DNA of 64,000 nt from Marivivens aquimaris (GCF_015220045.1 NZ_JADBGB010000005.1:58882-122881); one strand, 5' to 3'; shown: positions 37,242 through 46,683, numbered from the stretch's first letter. A program made the numbers and translations. The notes: generated by a model not told the origin, from the letters alone.

Positions 37242-37457
37242 TCAGCCGCCCGCCCCCAAGAGGGCGAAATCGCAGGCCGTGTCGCGGCGCGTAACCTCCG
37301 CCCCCATGGTCGAGATCGTGGCGGTGGCGGTTCCTGCCTGCGCAGGAGCCTCGCGAAAATTGAAGCAGTTGGCTTGCGGGGGGTTATGCTGCGCACAGGC
37401 TGTCAGGGTCAGGCCGAGCCCGAGCAGCACGACGCTGCGAATGATGGTACGGGTCAT
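37242..37457 (-). CDS. VirB7-like lipoprotein
   Basis: A 71-residue lipoprotein: signal sequence with lipobox LTAC (cleavage before the Cys near residue 21), then a short mature chain with two further cysteines (ANCFNF and DTACDF). In position and size it fits VirB7, which stabilises VirB9 at the outer membrane, but sequence similarity is too short for certainty. It overlaps the virB4 stop by 4 nt. Confidence 0.7.
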   Translation of the reverse strand: MTRTIIRSVVLLGLGLTLTACAQHNPPQANCFNFREAPAQAGTATATISTMGAEVTRRDTACDFALLGAGG

Positions 37458-39838
37458 GTCACTCTCCAGAAATCAGGACGTTCGCGATAATCGGCGCCGA
37501 CAAGCGCTTCGCCCTTCTCCATTCCGCCAAGGATGGTCACGAGCGGGCCGAGCGCGCTGAGATCGGCATCGATCACGACGGAACCACGGTCGTCGCGTAC
37601 AAGCGCGAGCCGCGAGGCCGAGCCGACGCCCAGAAGCACGTCGAGCTCTTTCTCGGTCAGGCCGAGCATCGCGTAGTCAGCGGCGGAAGCACGAATGTTG
37701 GGCAAGAGCACCTGCGTCGGCACCGCTTCCACGATGGTCTTGCCGGTGCGCGTGCGCTCGAGCTGGCTGGCATATTGCGTCATCATCACGACGACGGCGT
37801 TCTGCTTGCGGGCGGTCACCAGCCAGTTGCTGAGTCGCTCCGCGAAGTAGGCGTTGTCGAGGGCTTTCCATGCCTCGTCGATGACGATGATGGTGGGCTT
37901 GCGGTCCTCGATCACCCGCTCGACCCGACGGAAGAGGTAGGACAGGACCGCCATGCGTTCCCGCTCGCTCTCGGAATCGAGGATGCCGGTGAGGTCAAAG
38001 CCCGCGACGTCTCCATCGATGCTGAAACTGTCCTCGGCATTGGCCCCGAAGATCCAGCCATAGCGGCCCTCGGCCGTCCATTCCTGCATACGCTCGAAGA
38101 GATCGCCCTCGTCATCGGTCGAGACCAGCAGCGAGGCGAAATCTGACCAGTTCCGCAGGCCCGCATGTCCTGCGCTGGCGTTCTGGCGCACGACTTCCTG
38201 CAGTCGGTTGGTCTGAACCGGGGTTAGCGGTCGATCGCGCCGCTCCAAGAGGCTCGCGAGCCAATCAGCAAGCCATGCCTGGCCCCGCATGTCGATCTCG
38301 GTCTGGAGCGGATTGAGGCCCGTGGGGCGCCCCGCCCGCACGGTCGAATAGCTGCCGCCGAGCGCGCGGACGGCCATCTCCATCCCCGCGCGATAGTCGA
38401 ATACGAAGACCCGCGCACCTGCCCGCCGTGCCATGGTCATCAGGAAAGCCGCCAGGACGGATTTGCCGGAGCCGGGACGGCCGAGGATCAGCGTGTGGCC
38501 ACCTGTTGGCTCACGATCCGGTGCGCCCTGTTCGTGGAAGTTGAAGCGGAAGCCACTGCGCTCTGGCGTCGGGAAAAGCGTGATCGGCACGCCCCAGGGC
38601 ACTTCCCGACCAGTCTTGCCGAGCGGGGTGCGGTGGAAAGTGGCGAGATCGGCGAAGTTGTGGTTCGTGATTGCGGCCTTTCGGCTGCGCGCCCCGGTGT
38701 TCCCGGGATGCTGCGCCATGAAATGCGCCCGCCCCCCGAAGGCTTCCGAGATCAGGTTGATGCCGGAGGTGGCCGAGATATTGCGGATCTCGGCCGCGAT
38801 GTCGTCGAGTGCCGCTTGGGTCCGCGCATAGACCGCCACCGTCATATGATGTTCGCCGAAGATCAGGCGTTTCGATTCCAGATCGTCCTGCGCGAGTTCC
38901 AGTTCCTGGGCGAGACTAACGGCTCCGTCATTGGCGGCCTGCATTAGCCGCAGCTGCCGCTTGATCCGGCCCGCCATGATGTTGGCGTTGATCGGCACAA
39001 AGGAGTGCGTGACTACCATGTCGACGGGCAGATTCAACTCGTCGAGCATCAGGCTATCGGTCTTGGCGGGGTAGTTCTTCACCGCAAAGAGCGCACCGAG
39101 CTTGTCGCCGACGGCACCATCGGACAGCGCAATGGTCGGGCCGCGGAAGGTGACCCGGGTATTGGCCACGTCCTCGGCGATCACACCGAGGCGCGACCGG
39201 GGGAAGAGCGGGTGCTCCTCGCCTGTGTTGAGTGAACCGAGGAAGCCCAGAAGCTCGCCGGTGCTTGCGGCCAGCAGGCGGGGCTTCAGCTCATCGAAGG
39301 ACGACAGCAGAAAACCCACAACCTCGTCGAGCTTGCGCAAGCGGCGGGTGGTGTCCGCCGCATGCCGGGCGCGCGACGCGCCCAAGCCGAAGGGCAGACG
39401 GCTGCTCGCCTCGGGGCGCTTCAGCACGGTCAGGGTCAGCGTCTTGTCGCGCAAGCCAGCGCGGCCGAGATGCGCGTGCCATCGTTTGTCGACGGCGGCA
39501 GCAAACCCCTCGCCCGGTATGGGCGGCAGGGTCACATCGACCGCTTTCGAGACCTTGTGCAGGTAGAATGAGAACTCGGTCCCGACCTGCGCCACGATGC
39601 CAGCCAGCAACCCTCCGATCCGGTCGAGATGCCCGTCCTCGCTCGTGGTGCTGTTCACCCCCTCGAGCCTGATGCACTGCATCAGCTCGTTGCCGCGTGT
39701 CCGGATCGTCCGGTCGGTCACGAGGCTCACGTAGGGCAGCATCGACGAGAGCCGCTTCTCGCCCTTGACCCATGCGGGCAGCGCAGTCAGCGGATCGAGC
39801 GCCTCTGCGACGTCATTGGTAAGTCCATCACGGGGCAT
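37454..39838 (-). CDS. virB4: VirB4 ATPase
   Basis: A 794-residue transfer ATPase. The N-terminal half is the CagE/TrbE/VirB domain. Walker A GRPGSGKS is near residue 450 and Walker B IIVIDEAWKALD near 650. VirB4 energises pilus biogenesis and substrate transfer together with VirB11 and VirD4. The start overlaps virB3 by 11 nt. Confidence 0.95.
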   Translation of the reverse strand: MPRDGLTNDVAEALDPLTALPAWVKGEKRLSSMLPYVSLVTDRTIRTRGNELMQCIRLEGVNSTTSEDGHLDRIGGLLAGIVAQVGTEFSFYLHKVSKAVDVTLPPIPGEGFAAAVDKRWHAHLGRAGLRDKTLTLTVLKRPEASSRLPFGLGASRARHAADTTRRLRKLDEVVGFLLSSFDELKPRLLAASTGELLGFLGSLNTGEEHPLFPRSRLGVIAEDVANTRVTFRGPTIALSDGAVGDKLGALFAVKNYPAKTDSLMLDELNLPVDMVVTHSFVPINANIMAGRIKRQLRLMQAANDGAVSLAQELELAQDDLESKRLIFGEHHMTVAVYARTQAALDDIAAEIRNISATSGINLISEAFGGRAHFMAQHPGNTGARSRKAAITNHNFADLATFHRTPLGKTGREVPWGVPITLFPTPERSGFRFNFHEQGAPDREPTGGHTLILGRPGSGKSVLAAFLMTMARRAGARVFVFDYRAGMEMAVRALGGSYSTVRAGRPTGLNPLQTEIDMRGQAWLADWLASLLERRDRPLTPVQTNRLQEVVRQNASAGHAGLRNWSDFASLLVSTDDEGDLFERMQEWTAEGRYGWIFGANAEDSFSIDGDVAGFDLTGILDSESERERMAVLSYLFRRVERVIEDRKPTIIVIDEAWKALDNAYFAERLSNWLVTARKQNAVVVMMTQYASQLERTRTGKTIVEAVPTQVLLPNIRASAADYAMLGLTEKELDVLLGVGSASRLALVRDDRGSVVIDADLSALGPLVTILGGMEKGEALVGADYRERPDFWRVT

Positions 39839-40106
39839 AGCTGTCGCCTCCGTGCAGCTTGCGGTTCGTCGTGGGCGGGGTTTCCTGCAAGGTGATCACC
39901 AGGACATCGAGGAAGTTCGGATCCCAGTCCGCGGCCTTCCAGAGCGCCGGCCAGGCCAGCCCCGCGAAGACGGCCACCACCCAGCTCTGCACCCAGAGGA
40001 ACAGAAGCGTCGAACCGAAGAGCCAGACCATGGCGTACATGATCGGCAGGCCCATCAGCTTGGGTGGCCTGAGAAGACCGATGAATACGCGGGACTGGTC
40101 AGCCAT
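39828..40106 (-). CDS. virB3: VirB3 inner-membrane protein
   Basis: A 92-residue protein with the VirB3 features: VFIGLLRPPKLMGLP before two close membrane segments (YAMVWLFGSTLLFLWV and WVVAVFAGLAWPALW) and a short C-terminal tail containing DPNFLDVL. It works with VirB4 in pilus assembly. It lies between virB2 and virB4. Confidence 0.9.
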   Translation of the reverse strand: MADQSRVFIGLLRPPKLMGLPIMYAMVWLFGSTLLFLWVQSWVVAVFAGLAWPALWKAADWDPNFLDVLVITLQETPPTTNRKLHGGDSYAP

Positions 40107-40115
40107 GGATGGAGC

Positions 40116-40406
40116 TCAGGTGGTCCAGATGGCGGCGACGATGGTGGGTGCTGCGGCGATGCCCGCGATTGCAACCACGACCCAAAGCGCCTGACGAAAG
40201 TCGAGGATGCCAAAGAGCCAAGAAAGGAACACCCCGATCAGTGCGAGCGTGCCAATCACGATCCCCAAGGGACCGGTGATCGCATCGACAATGCCTTGAA
40301 GCAGGGTCTGTACCGGCGAGAGGTCGATGCTCTGTGCAAGCGCTGGACCTGCCAGCACGATAAGGGCCATCGCGCCGAGCGCGACGATCGAAGGTCTCGA
40401 TGTCAT
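40116..40406 (-). CDS. virB2: VirB2/TrbC major pilin
   Basis: A 96-residue pilin with a signal sequence ([17 protein letters not shown]), then two hydrophobic segments ([25 protein letters not shown] and [22 protein letters not shown]) typical of VirB2. The start overlaps the end of the virB1-like gene (ATGA). It is 9 nt upstream of virB3. Confidence 0.9.
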   Translation of the reverse strand: MTSRPSIVALGAMALIVLAGPALAQSIDLSPVQTLLQGIVDAITGPLGIVIGTLALIGVFLSWLFGILDFRQALWVVVAIAGIAAAPTIVAAIWTT

Positions 40407-41034
40407 GAAAGATCTCCTCTGAGCCGCTCAAACACGGCAGTCACACGGGCCACATGCCCTTGGGTTTCTCGAAAAGGGGGGATGCCGCCGTGGCGTGTGA
40501 CCGCCTCAGGGCCAGCGTTGTACGCCGCAAGGGCCAGAGAGCCCTCGCCGAACTGGTCGAGCATCATCAGCAAGTAGCGGGCTGATCCGTCGAGGTTCTG
40601 CGCAATGTCATGTGGGTCCACGCCGAGGTCGCGGGCGGTGTCCGGCATAAGCTGGCCAAGGCCTATGGCACCGACAGGGCTACGTGCAGCCGGATTGTAT
40701 GCGCTCTCGACTTGCCCGGTAAAGGAGCGCCCAATCAGTGACTGAAAGCCCTGCGCGACGCAGCGCACCATGCCCGGCATACCGCAAAGCCGTGGTCTCG
40801 ATCGCATGGAGGATTTCTGGGGTGGCGCGGGCGGCGGATCGAGCCGGGATCGCTGTCTCGCTCGTTGCGTCAGGAACGCGAGGTTCTGCGAAGAGAAAAA
40901 GGCGCCCGTTTGTCTCTTGAGAAGTGGAAATCAATTGGCCGTCTGGGCCAACCGAAAAGATGAAACCGTCGGAGGGGGCCGGGGGCGCGGAACAAACGCC
41001 TGTACCCAAAGCAACGACGAGTGCAGTCGCGCGG
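40403..41034 (-). pseudogene. virB1: VirB1-like lytic transglycosylase, frameshifted
   Basis: Two frames together encode a soluble lytic transglycosylase. The upstream part (a hydrophobic leader, then [34 protein letters not shown]) breaks near 40714, and the downstream frame carries on with [25 protein letters not shown] and AYNAGPEAV. The conserved join expected here (ALIxVES) is missing about 8 nt, so a small deletion fits better than programmed shifting. A start codon is also hard to find: no ATG or GTG in frame near the leader, only a TTG. The gene is probably dead, unless the sequence has an error. Confidence 0.75.
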
Positions 41035-41361
41035 TCAGCTGCCTTTGACCGGAGGCGCGGCGTGGCGCTCGCGGCCACCTTCTTCAAGTGGGATGCTAGC
41101 GGTCGTACAGCCCATGTCGGCCAGGAAACTGACAAGGCCAACGATGGTTTTGAAGTCGCGGAGCTTGAGGACGCTTCGGCTGGTGACGAGCATCTTATCG
41201 TCACGCCCATCAGTGGCGACGGCGCGGATGACCCACGAGCCGTACCAGCTGTTATGGCGCTTCTCTGCTCTCTCCTTGCAGACCACCTCAATGAGGTAGC
41301 CCTCGGCGAGCAAGCCGCGCAGTCCGTCTTCTGTAACCACATTCGGGGCTTCTTCTATCAT
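41035..41361 (-). CDS. Small conserved conjugation-locus protein
   Basis: A 108-residue soluble protein whose family I cannot name. It begins MIEEAPNVVTEDGLRGLLAE and has basic and beta-prone stretches (GSWVIRAVATDGRDDKMLVTSRSVLKLRDFKT). The ATG follows AAGGGA at good spacing. Its stop touches the virB1-like reading frame, so it heads the virB operon and may regulate it. A 66-bp piece of its coding sequence is repeated at the right end of the window. Confidence 0.65.
   Translation of the reverse strand: MIEEAPNVVTEDGLRGLLAEGYLIEVVCKERAEKRHNSWYGSWVIRAVATDGRDDKMLVTSRSVLKLRDFKTIVGLVSFLADMGCTTASIPLEEGGRERHAAPPVKGS
41271..41336 (+). repeat. Left copy of 66-bp direct repeat
   Basis: This stretch matches 63935-64000 at 65 of 66 positions (the difference is C at 41315 against T at 63979). 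Both copies have the same orientation and lie 22,664 bp apart. The right copy runs to the window edge, so the true repeat is probably longer. Confidence 0.95.
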
Positions 41362-41549
41362 GGCCTTCCCTTGGGTCCTTGTTCTGCCTGGGTGCAGTAT
41401 CAGGCCCACGGGGTCGCAACACCGTGAGCGATACAAAACAACATTAATGATAGCAAGGCAATAATAACGTGTTGACGAAGTTCGCCTTGCTCCGATAACG
41501 GTGATAGCCGACAGAATGATAATCTTAAAGGCGGCAAAGGAGTTTTGCC

Positions 41550-41804
41550 CTGCGGTTGTTTATTGCGCGCAACGCACCGTTGCTGTTCGCGTTCCTGCTT
41601 GGAAGCATGCCGATAGCCGCGGCAGCAGATTGCGTGCCTCCCGAACGACCGTTCTTGCCCCAGTCGCAAGAAGACATGCGTGCCTACGCCGATCTGATCA
41701 GAAGCGATTTCGAGACCTACATTGACGATGTGCAGGACTACTTCCGTTGTCTCGACGCCGAGCGCGTGGTGTGCCCCCATCGGGTGGTCCGGTTTGATTT
41801 TTAG
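41550..41804 (+). pseudogene. Small secreted protein, cut by an IS3-family remnant
   Basis: The reading frame encodes a leader (LRLFIARNAPLLFAFLLGSMPIAAAA) and then DCVPPERPFLPQSQEDMRAYADLIRSD and FETYIDDVQDYFRCLDAER before running into IS sequence at about 41767, after which the remaining residues are foreign. An AAAGGAG at 41536-41542 points to a CTG at 41550, or the TTG at 41556, as start. It looks like an exported protein of the transfer locus. The real C terminus is lost here and might be found in a second copy beyond the window. Confidence 0.6.
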
Positions 41805-41960
41805 TGCATTGTAGGTCTCTGGTCCATCGGGACGACGCTTTTCGGCGCGGGTGGGCGGTAACCCAGAGCGCTGTGCGGCCTGACAGTGTTGTAGTGATCT
41901 CGGCAAAAGCCGTGAGGTTTTTAGTAGCCTGGTCGGCCGCAAAGTTGGCGAAGTCGGTCA
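41767..41960 (-). mobile_element. IS3-family remnant (transposase 3' end)
   Basis: Read on the minus strand, this encodes the typical end of an IS3-family transposase: RDHYNTVRPHSALGYRPPAP then KSVVPMDQRPTMH and a stop. The outer end starts TGGTGTGCCCCC and looks like a terminal repeat, abutting the broken secreted-protein gene. The upstream part of the transposase is missing and has a stop, so the element is dead. Confidence 0.75.
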
Positions 41961-42076
41961 CCCCCCCCTATAATTGTGAACGGCGGAGCAATACTCGGCC
42001 ACGGTAGCAGCGCCGCTGTGGTGTCGCGGGCGGCGTAAAAGTCGGCCACGTTTGCCCTTTCGGATTTCGGGAGGGC

Positions 42077-42382
42077 TTGGGGATATTCACCGTGGACTTG
42101 TATTTGAAGGTGCGTCGGGCTCACTTCCAAGATGGCTTGAGCGGGCGCCAGATTGCCCGGGATCTCGGTATCAGCCGGGACAGTGTTGCGAAGATGTTGG
42201 CCTATTCGGAGCCGCCTTGGTATCAGCGGATGGCGCCGATCCGGCGGCCGAAGCTGGATCCTTTCACGGATCAGATCGACCAGTGGCTTGCCGAGGACAA
42301 AGCTCGTCCCCGCAAGCAGCGTCACCCAGCCAAGCGCATCTTCGAGCGGTTGCGGGATGAGTGTGGGTTTGATGGCGGCTGA
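42077..42382 (+). pseudogene. IS21-family IstA N-terminal fragment
   Basis: About 100 residues with the IstA start: FTVDLYLKVRRAHFQDGLSG, RQIARDLGISRDSVAKML and QWLAEDKARPRKQRHPAKRIFERL. The frame stops after GFDGG, well short of a full IstA of about 500 residues, and no IstB follows. It is a decayed copy. Confidence 0.75.
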
Positions 42383-42512
42383 GTTCCTGATCTTGTTTGT
42401 CGGAGGTATCGGTTCGCTCATGCAAGCCAACGACTACGCTGGATTCACGAGATGAACCTCTTGACGAATTTGAGCGACAGAGCCGCGGGAAACCGCACTG
42501 CCAATAGCCGTT

Positions 42513-43151
42513 TCAATCGGCGCGGCGGGAAACGACTGCGATCGCAAACTCCACCAAATAATCATTGAGAGCCAGCGAAGCTAAATGTGCCGCGTCTCTA
42601 TCGCCATCGGCGATCGCGTTCAAAATCCGGCGGTGTAGGTCACGGCCACGACCAACTTCGAGGGCTTCGTCACGCACGTGCACGACCCAAAAACGACGCG
42701 ATAACCCTTGTAACGGCAACATGATTGAACCGAGATATTGGTTGCGCGCGGCGTCGATGATCAAACCATGAGTGTCTCGGATTGTGTTCGTGTATTCTTG
42801 CAAGGTGAAGTCTTGATTCATCACGTCAGCAAGTCTGCACATCGCTTGGCGTTGGTTTTCATCCGCCCGCTTGCAGGCTAATTCTACCGCCAAGACCTCG
42901 ACCGCCCGTCTGACTTCCAGTCGACTGAGTTGGTCCTCTACGGTGATCGCAGGAATTTCGATTCCTTTGCTGGCGTGAATGCGAATCATGTAGCTCGGAG
43001 CTAGGCGGTGGATCGCTTCGCGGACCGGTGTTCGGCCCAATCCAGTAAGATCCACTAAGACCTTTTCCGAAATCATCGTTCCCGGAGCAAGTTGCCCTGT
43101 CTCAATCATTCGTTGAAGAAGTTCAATGGCTTGCTGTGTCTTGTTGGCCAT
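42513..43151 (-). CDS. GntR-family (FCD) transcriptional regulator
   Basis: A 212-residue regulator: an N-terminal winged helix (TMISEKVLVDLTGLGRTPVREAIHRL) and a C-terminal FCD effector domain (VRRAVEVLAVELACKRAD to RILNAIADGDRDAAHLASLALNDYL). It is divergent from the flavin reductase and ABC transporter genes and is their likely regulator. The intergenic region has a candidate operator (AATATA-N7-TATATT, 43214-43232). Confidence 0.85.
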   Translation of the reverse strand: MANKTQQAIELLQRMIETGQLAPGTMISEKVLVDLTGLGRTPVREAIHRLAPSYMIRIHASKGIEIPAITVEDQLSRLEVRRAVEVLAVELACKRADENQRQAMCRLADVMNQDFTLQEYTNTIRDTHGLIIDAARNQYLGSIMLPLQGLSRRFWVVHVRDEALEVGRGRDLHRRILNAIADGDRDAAHLASLALNDYLVEFAIAVVSRRAD

Positions 43152-43200
43152 TCAAAGCGGTCCTTACATCCCAGTTAGACAATTCCATATCACTGAAAGC

Positions 43201-43232
43201 TTGACATATCACCAATATATCGGAGGTATATT
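43201..43232 (+). promoter_or_regulatory. Candidate promoter/operator for the flavin reductase operon
   Basis: TTGACA at 43201-43206 could be a -35 element. AATATA (43214-43219) and TATATT (43227-43232) form a perfect inverted repeat with a 7-nt spacer, a plausible site for the adjacent GntR regulator. Spacing between the boxes is not ideal, so this is tentative. Confidence 0.35.
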
Positions 43233-43267
43233 TATTGAGTTTACCCAGTCAAGCAGAAGGAAGTTTG

Positions 43268-43921
43268 ATGAAATACGCACCCGGTTCCGAGTCGTGCCCC
43301 CTCCCGTTTTCGCCCTTCAAAGCTTGCACCGTGCCGCGCCCGATTGGATGGTTGTCGAGCATCAGCGCAACCGGCGTAGAAAACATCGCGCCTTACAGCC
43401 AATGGAACAACCTGACGTTTGATCCTCCGATGGTGATGTTTGCGGCCAACCGCTATCCCGATGGGCGGCGCAAGGACACGGTGATCAATGCCGAGGAAAC
43501 AGGGTGGTTCGCTTGGAACCTGGCGACATACGACCTGCGCGAGGCCGTGAACATCAGCGCAATGGCGCTTGCGCCGGACGAAAGCGAATTTGACCGGATT
43601 GATGTGACACGGGTCTACGCCGAAAATGGCGGCGTGCCGATGGTCAAGGAGAGCCCCTGCAAGTTTGAGTGCCGTTATCTCAGCACCCACACACAGAAGG
43701 GCAACTCATCCATGGGCACAGTGGATGTGGTGTTTGCTCAGGTTGAACTGATTCATATCGACGATCAGTTCATCCAAAGCGATGGTCGTCTTGATATCGC
43801 CGCGATCCAGCCAATCGCGCGACTTGGGTATTTTGACTACACCGTCGTGCGCGAAACTTTCGAAATGCGCGTGCCGGGGTCCGATAAAGATGCCCGCGCC
43901 GGTCTGGAAGGCCGCGCCTAA
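43268..43921 (+). CDS. Flavin reductase family (FMN-binding split-barrel) protein
   Basis: A 217-residue protein of the flavin reductase-like type: PRPIGWLSSISATGVENIAPYS is the FMN-binding start of the fold, followed by NAEETGWFAWNLATYDLREAVNISA. Members reduce or hold FMN for a partner monooxygenase; none is adjacent. ATG 43268 is set by an AAGGAAG upstream; the longer frame to 43235 lacks one. It is probably co-regulated with the ABC transporter that follows. Confidence 0.85.
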   Translation: MKYAPGSESCPLPFSPFKACTVPRPIGWLSSISATGVENIAPYSQWNNLTFDPPMVMFAANRYPDGRRKDTVINAEETGWFAWNLATYDLREAVNISAMALAPDESEFDRIDVTRVYAENGGVPMVKESPCKFECRYLSTHTQKGNSSMGTVDVVFAQVELIHIDDQFIQSDGRLDIAAIQPIARLGYFDYTVVRETFEMRVPGSDKDARAGLEGRA

Positions 43922-43987
43922 TCAACGATGGGGCAGCTGCGTCATCAGCGCGCGATCGAACACTTTAACCAACTGAGGAGTTACGCC

Positions 43988-45022
43988 GTGAACAAGACCA
44001 AGAAACTTCACACACTCTCGCGCCGTTCGGTTGTTGCAGGGATTGGCGCAGCAAGCGCCCTGACCCTCACCGGTGGCAGAGCCCGCGCACAAGATCTGAT
44101 CCCCGTGAAAGTCACCACAGCACTGCGCCTCGCCAACTACACCCCGGCTTATGCGGCATTGCGCGAAGGCATTTTTCAGAAACACGGTTTGGACGTGGAA
44201 ATTTCATCGGCAAGCTCGGTGGCCGAACCGATCTCGATCTTGAATGCTGGCCGCGCAGAATTCGCCATGACCGGCACGGGCATGGCCGTCAATTCCGCCA
44301 TAGAGGGCGCTGACACACAGGTGATCGCCAAAATGGCGGGCGCAATCGGTCTGTGGTTCATTTCCAAGCCCGGTGTGACGATCAATTCCCTCGATGATCT
44401 GCGTGGTAAGACCATTGCCTCCTATCGCTTCCCCTCCAACACAGTTTCATCGCCAACCTACGCCATGCAATCAGCGGGCGGGTTCGATCCAAGCGAGGCT
44501 GGTGTGAAATTCATGGAAGGCCCCTTTGGCTCAATCATTCCAACGGTCCTGAACGGGCGCGCGGATGTGGGCTGTGCCTTTGAATGGGACGCCAGCATTG
44601 CTGAAACCGTGCATGGATTGCAAGTATCGCTGCCTTTGGCGCAGGTCTTGGGACCAATCGCCTTTACCTCCACCATGGTGTCGCGCGCCTACGCCCAAAG
44701 CAACCCCGAGGTCGTGCAAGCCTTTGTAAGTGCCCTGGCCGAAAGCATGGCGCTTTTGCACGCGCAGCCCGATATCTATCGTCGCGTGTCTGCTGCAGAA
44801 TTCGATCAGGTCCCGTCTGAAGCGGTCGCTGCAGGCACAGATCGCCTGTTGGGAACCGAGGGCGTTGTTCCGCGCAACCCGTTGGTGACACGACAAGAAT
44901 GGGACGCGATTATGGCCCATGATCTGGCGGCGGGCACCATCCGGGGAGAGGGCGCTTTCGAGGACATGGTGGATATGTCTTTCGCTCAGGCCGCAACCGA
45001 CGTCCTTGCCAACAGCAACTAA
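43988..45022 (+). CDS. ABC transporter substrate-binding protein (NMT1/THI5-like)
   Basis: A protein of 344 residues with a Tat-like signal (SRRSVVAGIGAASALTLTGG). The mature part resembles SsuA/TauA/NMT1-type binding proteins: LRLANYTPAYAALREGIFQKHGLDVE and a following AGRAEFAMTGTG. GTG 43988 is preceded by GAGGAG; the frame extends to 43928 without a good site. The ligand is unknown; family members take up sulfonates, pyrimidine precursors of thiamine or aromatic acids. Confidence 0.85.
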   Translation: MNKTKKLHTLSRRSVVAGIGAASALTLTGGRARAQDLIPVKVTTALRLANYTPAYAALREGIFQKHGLDVEISSASSVAEPISILNAGRAEFAMTGTGMAVNSAIEGADTQVIAKMAGAIGLWFISKPGVTINSLDDLRGKTIASYRFPSNTVSSPTYAMQSAGGFDPSEAGVKFMEGPFGSIIPTVLNGRADVGCAFEWDASIAETVHGLQVSLPLAQVLGPIAFTSTMVSRAYAQSNPEVVQAFVSALAESMALLHAQPDIYRRVSAAEFDQVPSEAVAAGTDRLLGTEGVVPRNPLVTRQEWDAIMAHDLAAGTIRGEGAFEDMVDMSFAQAATDVLANSN

Positions 45023-45095
45023 AGTGTTGCGCCTTTGAGCCAGAGCCAAAGGCGCAACGCAATAAGCCAAGCAAACTTCAAACTCAGGGGCGCCG

Positions 45096-45848
45096 GTGAT
45101 GCGTTTGTCTACCTTCAAGTATTTGCCCGGTCAGCTCGCCTTGGCGATGTTGATTTTCGGGCTTTGGGAAATCGCGGTAAAGGCTGGTTATTTGTCTGCG
45201 TACCTTTACGGGTTTCCATCGGGCATCGCCGCCCGCGCCTATGACCTGACCATGTCGGGCGAGATTTTTGGTCATGCCGCTGTGACTGCGTTGGCGGCCG
45301 TCATCGGCTTTGTCATCGGCAGCACTTTGGGCAGTTTTTTGGGCCTAAGCCTTTGGCTAAACGAAACGGTGGCCAAGATCGTGCGCCCCTTCATCGTGGC
45401 AATCAACGGCGTGCCGAAAATTGCCTTTGCGCCTTTGATTATCGTTTGGTTCGGGATTGGTATCGAGTCAAAGATCGCGATTGCCGCCGCACTGACCTTA
45501 ATCGTTAGTCTGATTGCGACGTATAATGGCACCTTGGAAACGGACAAGGATTTGCTGAGGTTGATGCGCTCGCTGGGGGCGACACGTTTGCAGATGTGGC
45601 GCACGGTCGTTGTGCCTGCCGCCGTACCTTGGATGTTGTCGGCACTGCGGTTGAATGTGGGCTTTGCGTTGATCGGCGCGGTTGTCGGCGAATACATTTC
45701 TTCGCAATCGGGGCTTGGCTATCTCGTCTACTATTCGGGGGTCCTCTATGATCTCAATGGGGTCTGGGTGGGCATCATCGCCCTGATGGTTGTGGCGCTA
45801 TTGATGGACAGAACCGTTACCGAACTGGACCGGAGGATGCGTTGGTGA
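45096..45848 (+). CDS. ABC transporter permease (SsuC/TauC-like)
   Basis: A 250-residue permease with about six membrane segments and the conserved EAA loop (LLRLMRSLGATRLQMWRTVVVPAAVPWML). It would form the inner-membrane channel for the binding protein upstream. The start is GTG 45096 or ATG 45099. It overlaps the ATPase gene. Confidence 0.85.
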   Translation: MMRLSTFKYLPGQLALAMLIFGLWEIAVKAGYLSAYLYGFPSGIAARAYDLTMSGEIFGHAAVTALAAVIGFVIGSTLGSFLGLSLWLNETVAKIVRPFIVAINGVPKIAFAPLIIVWFGIGIESKIAIAAALTLIVSLIATYNGTLETDKDLLRLMRSLGATRLQMWRTVVVPAAVPWMLSALRLNVGFALIGAVVGEYISSQSGLGYLVYYSGVLYDLNGVWVGIIALMVVALLMDRTVTELDRRMRW

Positions 45849-46615
45849 GCGATTTTACCCCCCTTGAAACCAAAGATCTGTCTGTCACTTTCAATCCGGG
45901 CAGTGAAAACGAAGTTGTCGCGTTCAGCGATATCAATTTCAGCCTGAAACCTGATGAGATTTTGGCCATCGTTGGCCCATCTGGTTGTGGTAAATCAACT
46001 TTGTTCAATGTGATTGCGGGCCTCCAGCCCGCTACCGAGGGCGAGGTGTACGTTGATGGCACCCGTGTGCTCGAAGCGCGGGGCCAGGTCGGTTACATGT
46101 TGCAAAAGGACATGCTGCTGCCTTGGCGCAACGTGCGTGACAATGTTGCGCTTGGCCTCGAAGTCAAAGGGATGGCAACGGCTGAACGTTATGAAATTGC
46201 AGATCGACTTATCTCTTCTTACGGCCTCAAGGGGTTCGAAACCTCTAAACCCGGCACATTATCCGGCGGTATGCGCCAACGTGTGGCTTTCATGCGCACT
46301 CTGGCGCTGGACCCAGACGTTATTTTGCTGGACGAGCCTTTTTCGGCGCTGGATTTTCAGACGCGTACACTGTTGCAATCCGAAGTGCTGGATATCATCG
46401 CCAAACAACGCAAGAGTGCGATCCTGGTCACCCATGACATCGGGGAGGCTGTGACGATGGCCGACCGAGTGATGGTGCTAAGTCGCCGTCCGGGACGGAT
46501 TAAACACATGATTGACATTGATCTTAGCCGAGAAGAACGCGACCCAGTAATGCTGCGGAGTAATACCAAATACCAAGAGTATTTTCAGCTTTTGTGGGCT
46601 GAACTCGATATTTGA
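45845..46615 (+). CDS. ABC transporter ATP-binding protein
   Basis: A 256-residue ATPase with Walker A GPSGCGKS, Q-loop MLQKDMLLPW, signature LSGGMRQR and Walker B VILLDEPFSALD. This sequence set is typical for nitrate/sulfonate/taurine-type importers. GTG 45845 follows a GGAGG at 8 nt, whereas the TTG at 45842 is only 5 nt away. Last gene of the uptake operon. Confidence 0.9.
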   Translation: MSDFTPLETKDLSVTFNPGSENEVVAFSDINFSLKPDEILAIVGPSGCGKSTLFNVIAGLQPATEGEVYVDGTRVLEARGQVGYMLQKDMLLPWRNVRDNVALGLEVKGMATAERYEIADRLISSYGLKGFETSKPGTLSGGMRQRVAFMRTLALDPDVILLDEPFSALDFQTRTLLQSEVLDIIAKQRKSAILVTHDIGEAVTMADRVMVLSRRPGRIKHMIDIDLSREERDPVMLRSNTKYQEYFQLLWAELDI

Positions 46616-46683
46616 CCGGGCGTGAATAAGACGGGGAGTTTCTCTAAGGGACGAATTCTCAAGAGCCGTTGCGCGGGTTTCCG

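Noticed and set aside
41400..41942. Minus-strand open frame of 180 codons
   Set aside because: It crosses from the IS3 remnant into the broken secreted-protein gene; only the IS3 piece is meaningful and that in another frame.
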